This document shows, piece by piece, positions 52,784 through 60,819 of a DNA stretch of 64,000 nucleotides. The translations under genes and the position numbers were made by a program. How positions within the stretch are numbered: the stretch's first letter is position 1; each line of letters begins with the position of its first letter. The notes below the pieces were generated by a model. The model worked only from the letters and a program-made list of their open reading frames with translations. It searched no databases and was not told where the DNA came from. Source of the stretch: JAVKFF01 sp040226215 (GTDB taxonomy: Bacteria; Pseudomonadota; Alphaproteobacteria; DSM-16000; Inquilinaceae); the NCBI GenBank assembly GCA_040226215.1, contig JAVKFF010000199.1, positions 1 to 64,000 of the forward strand, in the 5' to 3' direction.

Positions 52784-54076
52784 ATGGCCCTCGTCCCCTT
52801 CTACCTGCTGCTGGCGCTGATGCTGATCGGCATGCCGGTCACCTTCGCCCTGCTGATCGCGCCCGGCGCCTCGTTGCTGATCGCCGATGTCGACCGCTTC
52901 TGGCCGATGATGCAGTCGCGGCTGTTCAACGGCATGAACTCCTTCCCGCTGATGGCGGTGCCGTTCTTCATCCTGGCCGGCGAGATCATGAACCGGGGGC
53001 AGATCACGCTGTCGCTGGTGCAGTTCTCCCGCGCGCTGATCGGCCATCTGCGTGGTGGGCTCGCGCAGGTGAACGTGCTCTCCTCCATGCTCTTCGCCGG
53101 CCTCTCGGGCTCGGCCGTCGCCGACACCTCGGCCCTCGGCTCGATGCTGATCCCGGCGATGGAGAAGAACGGCTACACCCGCCGCTTCGCCGCGGCGATC
53201 ACGGCGTCGAGCTCGGTGATCGGACCGATCATTCCGCCATCGGGCATCATGGTGCTCTATGCCTTCATCATGAACGTCTCGGTCGGCGGCCTGTTCGCCG
53301 CCGGACTGGTTCCAGGCGTGATGGTCGGCCTTGGCCTGATGGCGATGACCTGGTGGCAGGCGAAGCGGAAGAACTTCCCGGTCGCCAACCGCAAGGCCAC
53401 CTGGCGGGAGCGGGGGCAGGCCACGCGTGAGGCAGTCTGGCCGCTGCTGGCGCCGGTGATCCTGCTGGGCGGCATCCTGACCGGCTTCTTCACGCCGACC
53501 GAGGCGGCGGCGGTGGCCGTGGTCTACGCCTTCGCGGTCTCGGTCTTCATCCTGCGCTCGGTCAAGTTCCGGGAGGTGCCGTCGATCCTCTGGTCCTCGG
53601 CCCTGTCCTCGGGCGTGATCCTGATGCTGGTGGCGGCTGCCGTGGTCTTCGCCGCGGTGCTCTCGCCGCCGCCCTTCCGCACCGCGGAGACGCTGGGCGG
53701 GTTCATCACCGGGCTGACCGAGAACCCGCTGTTGATGCTGTTCATCATCAACATCCTCTTGTTCATCGTCGGCATGTTCCTCGACGCCGGGCCGGCGATC
53801 CTGATCCTCGGCCCGATCCTCGGGCCGGTGGCCATGGAAATGGGCGTCGAGCCCCTGCACTTCGCCATCGTCATGTGCGTGAACGTGACGGTGGGGTTGG
53901 CGACACCGCCGATGGGCCTGGTGCTCTTCGTGGCGGCCAGCATCTCCAACGAAAGGGTGGAGCGCATCGCCCTGGAGACGCTGCCGTTCCTGGCGGTGCA
54001 AGTCGTGGTGATCTTCCTGATCACCTACATCCCGGCCCTGACCATGACGCTGCCGCGTCTCTTGGGCTTCGCCTGA
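52784..54076 (+). CDS. dctM: TRAP transporter large permease DctM
   Basis: 430 residues, about 12 helices, DctM family. MAVPFFILAGEIMNRGQIT, the conserved cytoplasmic region SGSAVADTSALGSMLIPAM, SSVIGPIIPPSGIMVLYAFI and the end region NVTVGLATPPMGLVLFVAAS. It begins three bases after DctQ. It moves the substrate delivered by the DctP protein encoded next, using an ion gradient. Here the gene order is Q-M-P, unlike P-Q-M in the first TRAP cluster, so the two transporters are not recent duplicates. Confidence 0.93.
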   Translation: MALVPFYLLLALMLIGMPVTFALLIAPGASLLIADVDRFWPMMQSRLFNGMNSFPLMAVPFFILAGEIMNRGQITLSLVQFSRALIGHLRGGLAQVNVLSSMLFAGLSGSAVADTSALGSMLIPAMEKNGYTRRFAAAITASSSVIGPIIPPSGIMVLYAFIMNVSVGGLFAAGLVPGVMVGLGLMAMTWWQAKRKNFPVANRKATWRERGQATREAVWPLLAPVILLGGILTGFFTPTEAAAVAVVYAFAVSVFILRSVKFREVPSILWSSALSSGVILMLVAAAVVFAAVLSPPPFRTAETLGGFITGLTENPLLMLFIINILLFIVGMFLDAGPAILILGPILGPVAMEMGVEPLHFAIVMCVNVTVGLATPPMGLVLFVAASISNERVERIALETLPFLAVQVVVIFLITYIPALTMTLPRLLGFA

Positions 54077-54154
54077 GGGAGGTGGCGGCACGATGCGAAA
54101 CGATCCCGGACCAGGGCCGAAACCCAGCAGCAAAACGAGGGAGGAAATCCAATC

Positions 54155-55213
54155 ATGTCACTCCGGACACTGACCAAGGGCCTGCTCGGCACGGCGCTCG
54201 GCGTGCTCATCGCCGCCGGCGCGGGGCTGACCGCCGCACAGGCGCAGGACTACACGATCAACATCGTCTTCCTGGCCAACGAGAACGACGAGGACTACGA
54301 CGGCTCGCTGGTCTTCGAGGACTGGGTGGAGTCGCGCTCCAACGGCCAGATCGCCGTGGAGATCTTCCCCGGCGGCCAGCTCTGCGGCAATCCGGCGGAA
54401 TGCATCGAGGGCCTGCAATCGGGCGTGCTCGACGTCTTCATCACCACCATCGGCGGCCTGTCGAACGTCTATCCGCCGGCGCAGGTGATGGACGTGCCCT
54501 ACATGTTCCCCAACGACCGCATCGCCGAATGCGCGCTGGCCAACGACAGCCCGTTCTTCGCGGCGCTGGGCGAGAGCGTGCTGGACGAGACCGGCAACAT
54601 GCGCCTGATGACCATCGGCAACACCGGCGGCTGGCGTAACTTCGCCACGGTGGGTACGCAGATCCAGACGCCCGCCGATGTCGAGGGCCTGCGCATCCGC
54701 ACCATCTCCTCGGAGATCCAGCAGGAGCTGGTGCGCGCGATGGGCGGCACGCCGACGCCGGTCGCCTGGCCGGAACTCTACACGGCCTTCGCCACGGGCG
54801 TGGTCGAGGGGTCCAAGAACGGCATCACCGACATCGTCGGCATGTCCTTCCACGATCACATCCAGTACATGACCCTGGACGGACACGCCTATATGGGCGC
54901 GCTGTGGTGGATGAACAACGACGTCTACCAGTCGATGCCGGCGGACCTGCAGCGGGTCGTCGATGACGGCTTCGACCGGCTGCGCTGGACCACCATCGTG
55001 ATGCCGCAGCGCCGGCAGATCGAGGCCTACAACACCTTCCGCGAGGCCGGCGGCGAGATCTACGTGCCGACGCCCGACCAGATGGAGGCGTTCCGCGAAG
55101 CGGCCGGGCCGGTGCGCGACTGGTTCGTCAACAACGTCGACGGCGGCCAGGAGTGGATCGACCTGCTCGACAGCGCCGTGGCGGACTGCGAGGCGGAGAT
55201 CTACGGCGGCTGA
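54155..55213 (+). CDS. dctP: TRAP transporter substrate-binding protein DctP
   Basis: 352 residues. Signal peptide of about 30 residues (LLGTALGVLIAAGAGLTAAQ, cleavage near AQAQD), then a DctP fold: YTINIVFLANENDEDYDGSL, VEIFPGGQLCGNPAECIEGL and the Arg-bearing strand DVEGLRIRTISSEIQQEL. It has a Cys pair (CGNPAEC) that could form a disulfide, plus a third Cys near the C-terminus. It is the last gene of the operon, just before a strong terminator. The ligand is likely the glycoside or sugar processed by the upstream enzymes. Confidence 0.92.
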   Translation: MSLRTLTKGLLGTALGVLIAAGAGLTAAQAQDYTINIVFLANENDEDYDGSLVFEDWVESRSNGQIAVEIFPGGQLCGNPAECIEGLQSGVLDVFITTIGGLSNVYPPAQVMDVPYMFPNDRIAECALANDSPFFAALGESVLDETGNMRLMTIGNTGGWRNFATVGTQIQTPADVEGLRIRTISSEIQQELVRAMGGTPTPVAWPELYTAFATGVVEGSKNGITDIVGMSFHDHIQYMTLDGHAYMGALWWMNNDVYQSMPADLQRVVDDGFDRLRWTTIVMPQRRQIEAYNTFREAGGEIYVPTPDQMEAFREAAGPVRDWFVNNVDGGQEWIDLLDSAVADCEAEIYGG

Positions 55214-55238
55214 GGCCCATTTCTCACCGCAATGAGAA

Positions 55239-55274
55239 GGCCCGCCGGGTGGCACCCCGGCGGGCCTTTTTCTT
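55239..55274 (+). terminator. Strong intrinsic terminator of the sugar-TRAP operon
   Basis: GGCCCGCCGGG (55239-55249), a 6-base loop, and the exact complement (55256-55266) form a perfect 11-base GC-rich stem followed by TTTTTCTTT. It stands 26 bases after the DctP stop and 23 bases before the end of the convergent DUF4168 gene. It probably insulates both. Confidence 0.92.
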
Positions 55275-55296
55275 TCGCTCGCGCGGGAAGGGCTGC

Positions 55297-55668
55297 CTAC
55301 TGCTGCATCTCGGCGCTGAACTCCTGGCGGAAGTCGGCATCCGCCTGCAGGCCGGCGACCAGCGCGTTGAAGCGGTCGACGGTCAGGCCCTGGGCCTCGA
55401 CGGCGGCCACCATGTCCTCGGTCGCCGACATCTGGACCTGCTGGGCCGCCTGCTCGCTCTCGGCCGCGTTGATCTCGGCCTGGGCCTCGGTCTGGATGGT
55501 CTGGATCGTCTCGAAGGCCGTGACGAAAGCCTGCATCTCCGTCTGATCCTGCGGCGTGGCCGGCTGCGGCCCCTGGCCCTGGGCGAAGCCGGTGGCGGGG
55601 GCGAGCATGAGGGTGCCGGCGACGCTGGCGACGGCGAGACCCGACATGAGGCGGTTTCTCAAGGACAT
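55297..55668 (-). CDS. DUF4168 secreted protein
   Basis: 123 residues. Signal peptide of about 29 residues (LMSGLAVASVAGTLMLAPAT, cleavage near GFAQG), then a short helical domain of DUF4168 type: EMQAFVTAFETIQTIQTEAQ, ATEDMVAAVEAQGLTVDRFN and LVAGLQADADFRQEFSAEM. It is rich in Gln, Glu and Ala with no Cys. Periplasmic; function not known. ATG 55668 is chosen at the signal peptide. It converges on the TRAP operon terminator. Confidence 0.82.
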   Translation of the reverse strand: MSLRNRLMSGLAVASVAGTLMLAPATGFAQGQGPQPATPQDQTEMQAFVTAFETIQTIQTEAQAEINAAESEQAAQQVQMSATEDMVAAVEAQGLTVDRFNALVAGLQADADFRQEFSAEMQQ

Positions 55669-55875
55669 TAAGGTGACTTTCCGGTTCTGCTCTGCGGTTC
55701 GGCGGACGCCGCCCTCTTTAACCGGCGCCGGGATTGGCGGCGGCGAGGGCGAACGGGCCCGAAACCACACCCTCAACGTGCCTGGATCCAGGGCATTCCC
55801 TGTTCATTTCTGGCGGATTTCTTGGCGGCACGGTGGCGGCCGCCGCCACCGGCCGGCCCGAGACCCATTGCCGGG

Positions 55876-55917
55876 GATGCCAACCCAGAGATGCCAATCC
55901 GGGGATGCCAACGCCAC
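55876..55917. repeat. Three tandem 14-base repeats in a gene-free gap
   Basis: GATGCCAA recurs at 55876, 55890 and 55904, each unit 14 bases long with variable last six bases. They lie in the 389-base gap (55669-56057) between the DUF4168 gene and the GMC oxidoreductase. I see no other gene or clear promoter in that gap; the repeat could be a direct-repeat binding site or chance low-copy duplication. Confidence 0.5.
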
Positions 55918-56057
55918 ACGCAGCCCCGGAATCGGCCGCGATGGCGCGCGAACGATGACAAGCCGGCCGTCACGGGATACCCATTCGATAACGGGGCGAA
56001 AGGCCGGACCCGACCGCCATGCGACCGGGCCGGCGCGACAACGAACGAGGCCGGGGC

Positions 56058-57689
56058 ATGCCTGGAGCGACAGGGACCGAGATCGGCGAGGTGGACTACG
56101 TGATCGTCGGCGCGGGCTCGGCCGGTTGCGTGCTGGCCAACCGGCTCTCCGCCGACCTCGACACCGAGGTCCTGCTGCTGGAGGCGGGCGGCAAGGACGA
56201 CTACGCCTGGATCCACATCCCGGTCGGCTATCTCTACACCATGAACAACCCGCGCACCGACTGGTGCTTCATGACCGAGGCGGAGGAGGGGCTGAACGGC
56301 CGCCGGCTGAACTATCCGCGCGGCCGGGTGCTGGGCGGCTGTTCTTCCATCAACGGCATGATCTACATGCGCGGACAGGCGGCGGATTACGATCACTGGC
56401 GCCAGCTCGGCAATGCCGGCTGGGGCTGGTCGGACGTGCTGCCCTATTTCATCCGCTCGGAGGACAATGTGCGTGGCGCCGACGACTTCCACGGCGCCGG
56501 CGGCGAGTGGCGGGTCGAGGAGATGCGCCTGTCCTGGGAGATCCTCGACGCCTTCCGAGACGCGGCGGAGCAGGCGGGCTACCCGAAGACCGACGACTTC
56601 AACCGCGGCGACAACGAGGGTTTCGGCTATTTCCAGGTCAACCAGCGGCGCGGCGTGCGCTGGAACACGTCCAAGGCCTTTCTGAAGCCGGTGAAGGACC
56701 GGCCCAATCTGACAGTGATCACCGAGGCCGAGGCCGAACGCCTGCTGATCGAGACAGGCCGGGCGGCAGGCGTGGTGTTCCGCCAGGGCGGCGCGCAGCG
56801 CACGGTCCGGGCGCGGCGGGAGGTCATCCTCGCCGCCGGCGCGATCGGCTCGCCCCATCTGCTGCAGCTTTCCGGCATCGGTCCGGGCGAATTGCTGCGC
56901 CGGAATGGCGTCGAGGTGGTGCACGACCTGCCGGGCGTCGGCGGCAATCTGCAGGACCATCTGCAGATCCGCATGGCCTTCAAGGTCGACGGCACGAAGA
57001 CGCTGAACGAGCGGGCCAACCGCTTCCTCAGCCGATTGGGCATGGGCCTGCAATACTTCCTCCTGAAGCGCGGGCCGCTGACCATGGCGCCGAGCCAGCT
57101 GGGCGGCTTCGTGAAGTCCGATCCGGCGCTGGCGACGCCGAACATGGAGTACCACGTGCAGCCGCTGTCGACCGAAAAGCTCGGCGACCCGCTGCACCCG
57201 TTTCCGGCCTTTACCGCCTCGGTGTGCAATCTGCGGCCGGTCAGCCGCGGCCATGTGCACCTGAAGGGCCCCGAACCGCGCCAGGCGCCGGCCATCAGGC
57301 CTTGTTATCTGGCCGAGGAGGCGGACCGGCGGGTGGCGGCCGAGGCTATTCGCGTCACCCGGCGCATCGTCGCCCAGCCGGCCTTGCAGCGCTTCCACCC
57401 GGTCGAGTTCAAGCCGGGGCCGGAGCTCGATGGCGATGCCGAACTTGCGCGGGCGGCGGGCGACATCGCCTCGACCATCTTCCATCCCGTCGGCACCTGC
57501 AAGATGGGCGGCGATTCGCTGGCGGTGGTCGACAGCCGGCTCAGGGTCCGTGGCGTCGCCGGCCTGCGCGTGGTCGACGCTTCGATCATGCCGACCATCA
57601 CCTCGGGCAACACCAACGCCCCGACCATCATGATTGCGGAGAAGGCGTCCGAGATGATCCGCGAGGATGCCGCGTCGGCACAAAGCTAG
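56058..57689 (+). CDS. GMC-family FAD oxidoreductase (choline/alcohol dehydrogenase type)
   Basis: 543 residues. FAD-binding VDYVIVGAGSAGCVLANRLS, GMC signature 1 region YPRGRVLGGCSSINGMIYMR, signature 2 AAGAIGSPHLLQLSGIGPGE, and the C-terminal active-site region STIFHPVGTCKMGGDS with its catalytic His, ending ITSGNTNAPTIMIAEKAS. It oxidises an alcohol, passing electrons to a quinone or similar acceptor. Start set at ATG 56058; an in-frame ATG at 56019 is possible. A UspA protein and a BCCT transporter follow in the same direction, so choline or a related compound is a reasonable but unproven substrate. No betaine aldehyde dehydrogenase is present. Confidence 0.87.
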   Translation: MPGATGTEIGEVDYVIVGAGSAGCVLANRLSADLDTEVLLLEAGGKDDYAWIHIPVGYLYTMNNPRTDWCFMTEAEEGLNGRRLNYPRGRVLGGCSSINGMIYMRGQAADYDHWRQLGNAGWGWSDVLPYFIRSEDNVRGADDFHGAGGEWRVEEMRLSWEILDAFRDAAEQAGYPKTDDFNRGDNEGFGYFQVNQRRGVRWNTSKAFLKPVKDRPNLTVITEAEAERLLIETGRAAGVVFRQGGAQRTVRARREVILAAGAIGSPHLLQLSGIGPGELLRRNGVEVVHDLPGVGGNLQDHLQIRMAFKVDGTKTLNERANRFLSRLGMGLQYFLLKRGPLTMAPSQLGGFVKSDPALATPNMEYHVQPLSTEKLGDPLHPFPAFTASVCNLRPVSRGHVHLKGPEPRQAPAIRPCYLAEEADRRVAAEAIRVTRRIVAQPALQRFHPVEFKPGPELDGDAELARAAGDIASTIFHPVGTCKMGGDSLAVVDSRLRVRGVAGLRVVDASIMPTITSGNTNAPTIMIAEKASEMIREDAASAQS

Positions 57690-57756
57690 GGGACTGAGTT
57701 GAAAGAATTATTTCCCGTCTCTCTTGGCATGCGATAAGCGTGCATAGTACAGCCGA

Positions 57757-57796
57757 GAGGCGGAGCGGCGCGACAGCGTAACCGCCGCTCCGCCTC
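57757..57796. terminator. Long stem-loop downstream of the GMC gene
   Basis: Perfect 14-base stem, GAGGCGGAGCGGCG at 57757-57770 and its complement at 57783-57796, with a 12-base loop. It is followed by ATAATACATCTTAT rather than a T-run. It lies 68 bases after the GMC stop. It probably ends or stabilises that message. Confidence 0.6.
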
Positions 57797-57922
57797 ATAA
57801 TACATCTTATCAATACCCTGCTTCGGAACCTGTGGGCGCTGGCGGTTTGACTATCGCAGGTGTTCATGATTTAAATGCACAATCTTTACATTCACGGGTC
57901 AGTCGCGGTGAGGGGCACGCCA

Positions 57923-57944
57923 GTGATACTTCCATTGGTATCAC
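57923..57944. promoter_or_regulatory. Inverted repeat upstream of the UspA gene
   Basis: GTGATAC (57923-57929) and GTATCAC (57938-57944), perfect 7-base arms with an 8-base spacer, in the less GC-rich part of the 378-base gap between the GMC gene and uspA. The gap holds no gene that I can support. Candidate operator for the uspA-BCCT transcript; no regulator gene is adjacent. Confidence 0.4.
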
Positions 57945-58067
57945 GAAATACTTGCAGGCGAGTCGAGGCACCTGCCGGCAGTCAGACCCTGACGACATCC
58001 AAGGGGCCCCGTCCGCGCTTGTGGCGGCGATCGGACAGGGGGCGAACACGAACAGGGGAGCGCCGCC

Positions 58068-58481
58068 ATGTTCAGCAAGATAATGGTTCCGGTCGACCTG
58101 GCGCATGCCGAACGTCTCGGCAAGGCGCTCTCGGTCGCCGCGGACATATCCCGTAGCCAGAACGCCGCGGTGGTCTATGTCGGGGTGACGGCGAGTACGC
58201 CGGGCCCCGTCGCCCACACGCCGGACGAGTTCGCGGCGAAGCTCGACGCCTTCGCCAGGGAGCAGGCGGACAAGAACGGCATCGTGGCCAGCGCCAGAGC
58301 GGTCACCGTGCCCGACCCGACCGTCGACCTGCACGACACGCTGATGGAGACGGTGGACAAGCTCGACGCCGACCTGGTGGTCATGGCCACGCACGTGCCG
58401 GGTGCGTCGGACTATGTCTTCGCGGGCTATGGCGCCCACCTGGCCGCCCATTCCGACGCCTCGGTCTTCCTGATCCGCTGA
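58068..58481 (+). CDS. Universal stress protein (UspA family)
   Basis: 137 residues, single Usp domain: FSKIMVPVDLAHAERLGKAL, LDADLVVMATHVPGASDYVF, and the C-terminal GAHLAAHSDASVFLIR. The ATP-binding G-2x-G-9x-G(S/T) motif is poor here, so it may not bind ATP. Usp genes are often placed beside transporters such as TRAP or BCCT carriers. GGGGAGC precedes the ATG. It is followed by the BCCT gene after 79 bases. Confidence 0.85.
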   Translation: MFSKIMVPVDLAHAERLGKALSVAADISRSQNAAVVYVGVTASTPGPVAHTPDEFAAKLDAFAREQADKNGIVASARAVTVPDPTVDLHDTLMETVDKLDADLVVMATHVPGASDYVFAGYGAHLAAHSDASVFLIR

Positions 58482-58560
58482 GGCCCGCCGGTCGCGTGAT
58501 CCGGTGGCGAGCCGGCGCGCGGACCACCGGTCGAGAACAAGAGACAAGAGGATTTCCAGG

Positions 58561-60186
58561 ATGAGCGATACAGGCACCCCGGCGCCGGAAGGCGCAGCCG
58601 ATCTCATCGAAACCGAGTACGAGATCGGCCAGGACAACATTCAGCCGAAGGTCGGCCCGTTCGGCCTCGACATCCACAACCCGGTCTTCATGGTATCCGG
58701 TCTGGTGATCATCGCCTTCGTGCTCATCACGATGGCGTTCCAGTCGAGCATCGGTCCCGTCTTCGGCGACCTGCGAACCTTCCTGACCTCAAATCTCGAC
58801 TGGTTCTTCCTGATCGCCGGCAACGTCTTCGTCATCGTCTGCATCGGGCTGGTGGTGAGCCCGCTGGGCAAGGTGCGCCTCGGCGGCCAGGACGCACAGC
58901 CGGAATACGGCTATTTCGGCTGGTTCGCCATGCTGTTCGCCGCCGGCATGGGCATCGGCCTGATGTTCTTCGGTGTGCTGGAGCCGGTCTACCACATGGC
59001 CATTTCCGAGCCGCTGGGCGTGCCCTCGCCATTCGATGCCGACGGCAACATCATCCCGGAGAACCTGGATGCCGCCCGCGCCATGGGCATGGCGGCGACG
59101 ATCTATCACTGGGGGCTGCACCCCTGGGCGATCTACGCCGTGGTGGCACTGGCGCTGGCGCTGTTCTCGTTCAACAAGGGACTGCCGCTGACCGTGCGCT
59201 CGATCTTCTACCCGATCTTCGGCGAGCGGGTCTGGGGCTGGCCGGGTCACATCATCGACATCCTGGCGGTCTTCGCCACCCTGTTCGGTCTCGCCACGTC
59301 GCTCGGCATCGGGGCGCAGCAGGCCAATGCCGGCCTCGACTTCGTGTTCGGCGTGCCCAACAGCGTCGAGGCGCAGGTGATCCTGATCGCCGGCATCACC
59401 GCCGTGGCGCTGATCTCGGTGCTGCGCGGTCTCGACGGCGGCGTGAAGCGGCTGTCGGAGATCAACATGGTGCTGGCGGTGCTGCTGCTGCTCTTCGTCA
59501 TCTTCGCTGGCCCGACGCTGGGCCTGGTGTCGGGCTTCTTCGAGTATATCGGCGCCTACTTCGCCGATGTGGTGCCGCTCTCCAACCCGGTCGGCCGCGA
59601 GGATGACGGCTTCCGCCAGGGCTGGACCTCGTTCTACTGGGCCTGGTGGATCTCCTGGTCGCCGTTCGTCGGCATGTTCATCGCCCGGGTCAGCCGCGGC
59701 CGCACGGTGCGCGAGTTCATCACCTGCGTGCTGATCATCCCGACCATCGTCTCGGTCATCTGGATGACCGCCTTCGGCGGCACGGCCATCGAGCAGGTGA
59801 TCGTCAACGAGGCGAGCGCGGTGCGCGAATACGTGATCACCAGCTACAGCCCCGAACTCTCGCTGTTCGGCATGCTGTCGGAACTGCCGCTGGCCACGAT
59901 CACCTCCGTGCTCGGCGTCATCCTGGTGATCGTGTTCTTCGTCACCTCGTCGGATTCCGGCTCGCTGGTGATCGACACCATCACCGCCGGCGGCAAGGTC
60001 GACGCGCCGGTCTCCCAGCGCGTCTTCTGGTGCACCTTCGAGGGGCTGGTGGCGATCGCCCTGCTGCTCGGCGGCGGCCTGGTGGCGCTGCAGGCCATGG
60101 CGGTCTCGACGGGCTTCCCGTTCGCCATCGTCCTGCTGCTCGCCTGCTACTCGCTGATCAGGGGCCTGGCTTCCGAACCGCGGTAG
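58561..60186 (+). CDS. BCCT-family transporter (betaine/choline/carnitine)
   Basis: 541 residues, 12 helices. Family hallmarks are MLFAAGMGIGLMFFGVLEPV (the Gly-rich ion-site segment), TIYHWGLHPWAIYAVVALAL, and the Trp-rich substrate box SFYWAWWISWSPFVGMFIAR. The segment after GLMFFG and the Gly stretch suggest sodium or proton coupling like BetT/BetP. The cytoplasmic C-terminus is short, so osmosensing of the BetP kind is unlikely. AGAGGA lies upstream of the ATG. It takes up a quaternary amine or similar compound, possibly for the GMC enzyme upstream. Confidence 0.93.
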   Translation: MSDTGTPAPEGAADLIETEYEIGQDNIQPKVGPFGLDIHNPVFMVSGLVIIAFVLITMAFQSSIGPVFGDLRTFLTSNLDWFFLIAGNVFVIVCIGLVVSPLGKVRLGGQDAQPEYGYFGWFAMLFAAGMGIGLMFFGVLEPVYHMAISEPLGVPSPFDADGNIIPENLDAARAMGMAATIYHWGLHPWAIYAVVALALALFSFNKGLPLTVRSIFYPIFGERVWGWPGHIIDILAVFATLFGLATSLGIGAQQANAGLDFVFGVPNSVEAQVILIAGITAVALISVLRGLDGGVKRLSEINMVLAVLLLLFVIFAGPTLGLVSGFFEYIGAYFADVVPLSNPVGREDDGFRQGWTSFYWAWWISWSPFVGMFIARVSRGRTVREFITCVLIIPTIVSVIWMTAFGGTAIEQVIVNEASAVREYVITSYSPELSLFGMLSELPLATITSVLGVILVIVFFVTSSDSGSLVIDTITAGGKVDAPVSQRVFWCTFEGLVAIALLLGGGLVALQAMAVSTGFPFAIVLLLACYSLIRGLASEPR

Positions 60187-60215
60187 AGCACCCTTCCGAC
60201 TGTGCTATCCTCGGC

Positions 60216-60247
60216 CTCGGGCGTCCCTTTCCGAAGGGGCGCCCGAG
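60216..60247. terminator. Stem-loop after the BCCT gene
   Basis: CTCGGGCG (60216-60223) pairs with CGCCCGAG (60240-60247), extended inward by CCCTT/AAGGG, giving a long stem with a 4-base-scale loop. No T-run follows. It lies between the BCCT stop and the SRPBCC start and probably marks the end of the transporter transcript. Confidence 0.6.
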
Positions 60248-60271
60248 CGCACATTCGGGAGGAGGACCGCC

Positions 60272-60694
60272 ATGCCGAAGGTTTCCATGTCCGTGCCGCT
60301 GCCGGCGAGTGCCGAGCAGGTCTGGCAGCTGATCGGTCATTTCAACGCCCTGCCGGACTGGCATCCCGCGATCGAGAAGTCGGAAGTGAAAGGCAAGGGC
60401 AAGGGCTCGGTGCGCACGCTCAAGCTGGTGGGCGGCGGCACCATCGAGGAGAAGCTGGAGCAGCTCGACGACAGCGGCCACGCCTATTCCTACCGGATCG
60501 TCTCCTCGCCCCTGCCGGTGGCCAACTACTCCGCCACCATACGGGTCCACCCGAACCCGGACGGCGAGGGCTGCACGGTGGAGTGGTCGAGCGATTTCGA
60601 GGCCGCGGGCGTGCCGCAATCGGATGCCATGGCGACCATGCAGGGCATCTACCAGTCCGGCCTCGAAAATCTGCGCAAAATGTTCGGCGGCTGA
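60272..60694 (+). CDS. SRPBCC-family protein (polyketide cyclase/dehydrase-like)
   Basis: 140 residues, START-like cavity fold: SVPLPASAEQVWQLIGHFNA, LPDWHPAIEKSEVKGKGKGS, EEKLEQLDDSGHAYSYRIVS and EGCTVEWSSDFEAAGVPQSD. GGAGGAGG lies six to eight bases before the ATG. It probably binds a hydrophobic small molecule; no reaction can be assigned. It is a single gene between a stem-loop and the CysK-like gene. Confidence 0.85.
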   Translation: MPKVSMSVPLPASAEQVWQLIGHFNALPDWHPAIEKSEVKGKGKGSVRTLKLVGGGTIEEKLEQLDDSGHAYSYRIVSSPLPVANYSATIRVHPNPDGEGCTVEWSSDFEAAGVPQSDAMATMQGIYQSGLENLRKMFGG

Positions 60695-60819
60695 GGCCGG
60701 CGACGGCGCGGCGGCTGGCATGCCCCGAACGGCCCTTGCCCACGTCCGCCCCAGGTTCTACATGTCCGATCAGCACAACGCATCGATATACACTTGATTT
60801 TATGTGATTAGAGGGTGCC

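Noticed and set aside
55876..55917. CRISPR array
   Set aside because: Three 8-base identities at 14-base spacing are far too short for CRISPR repeats and spacers.
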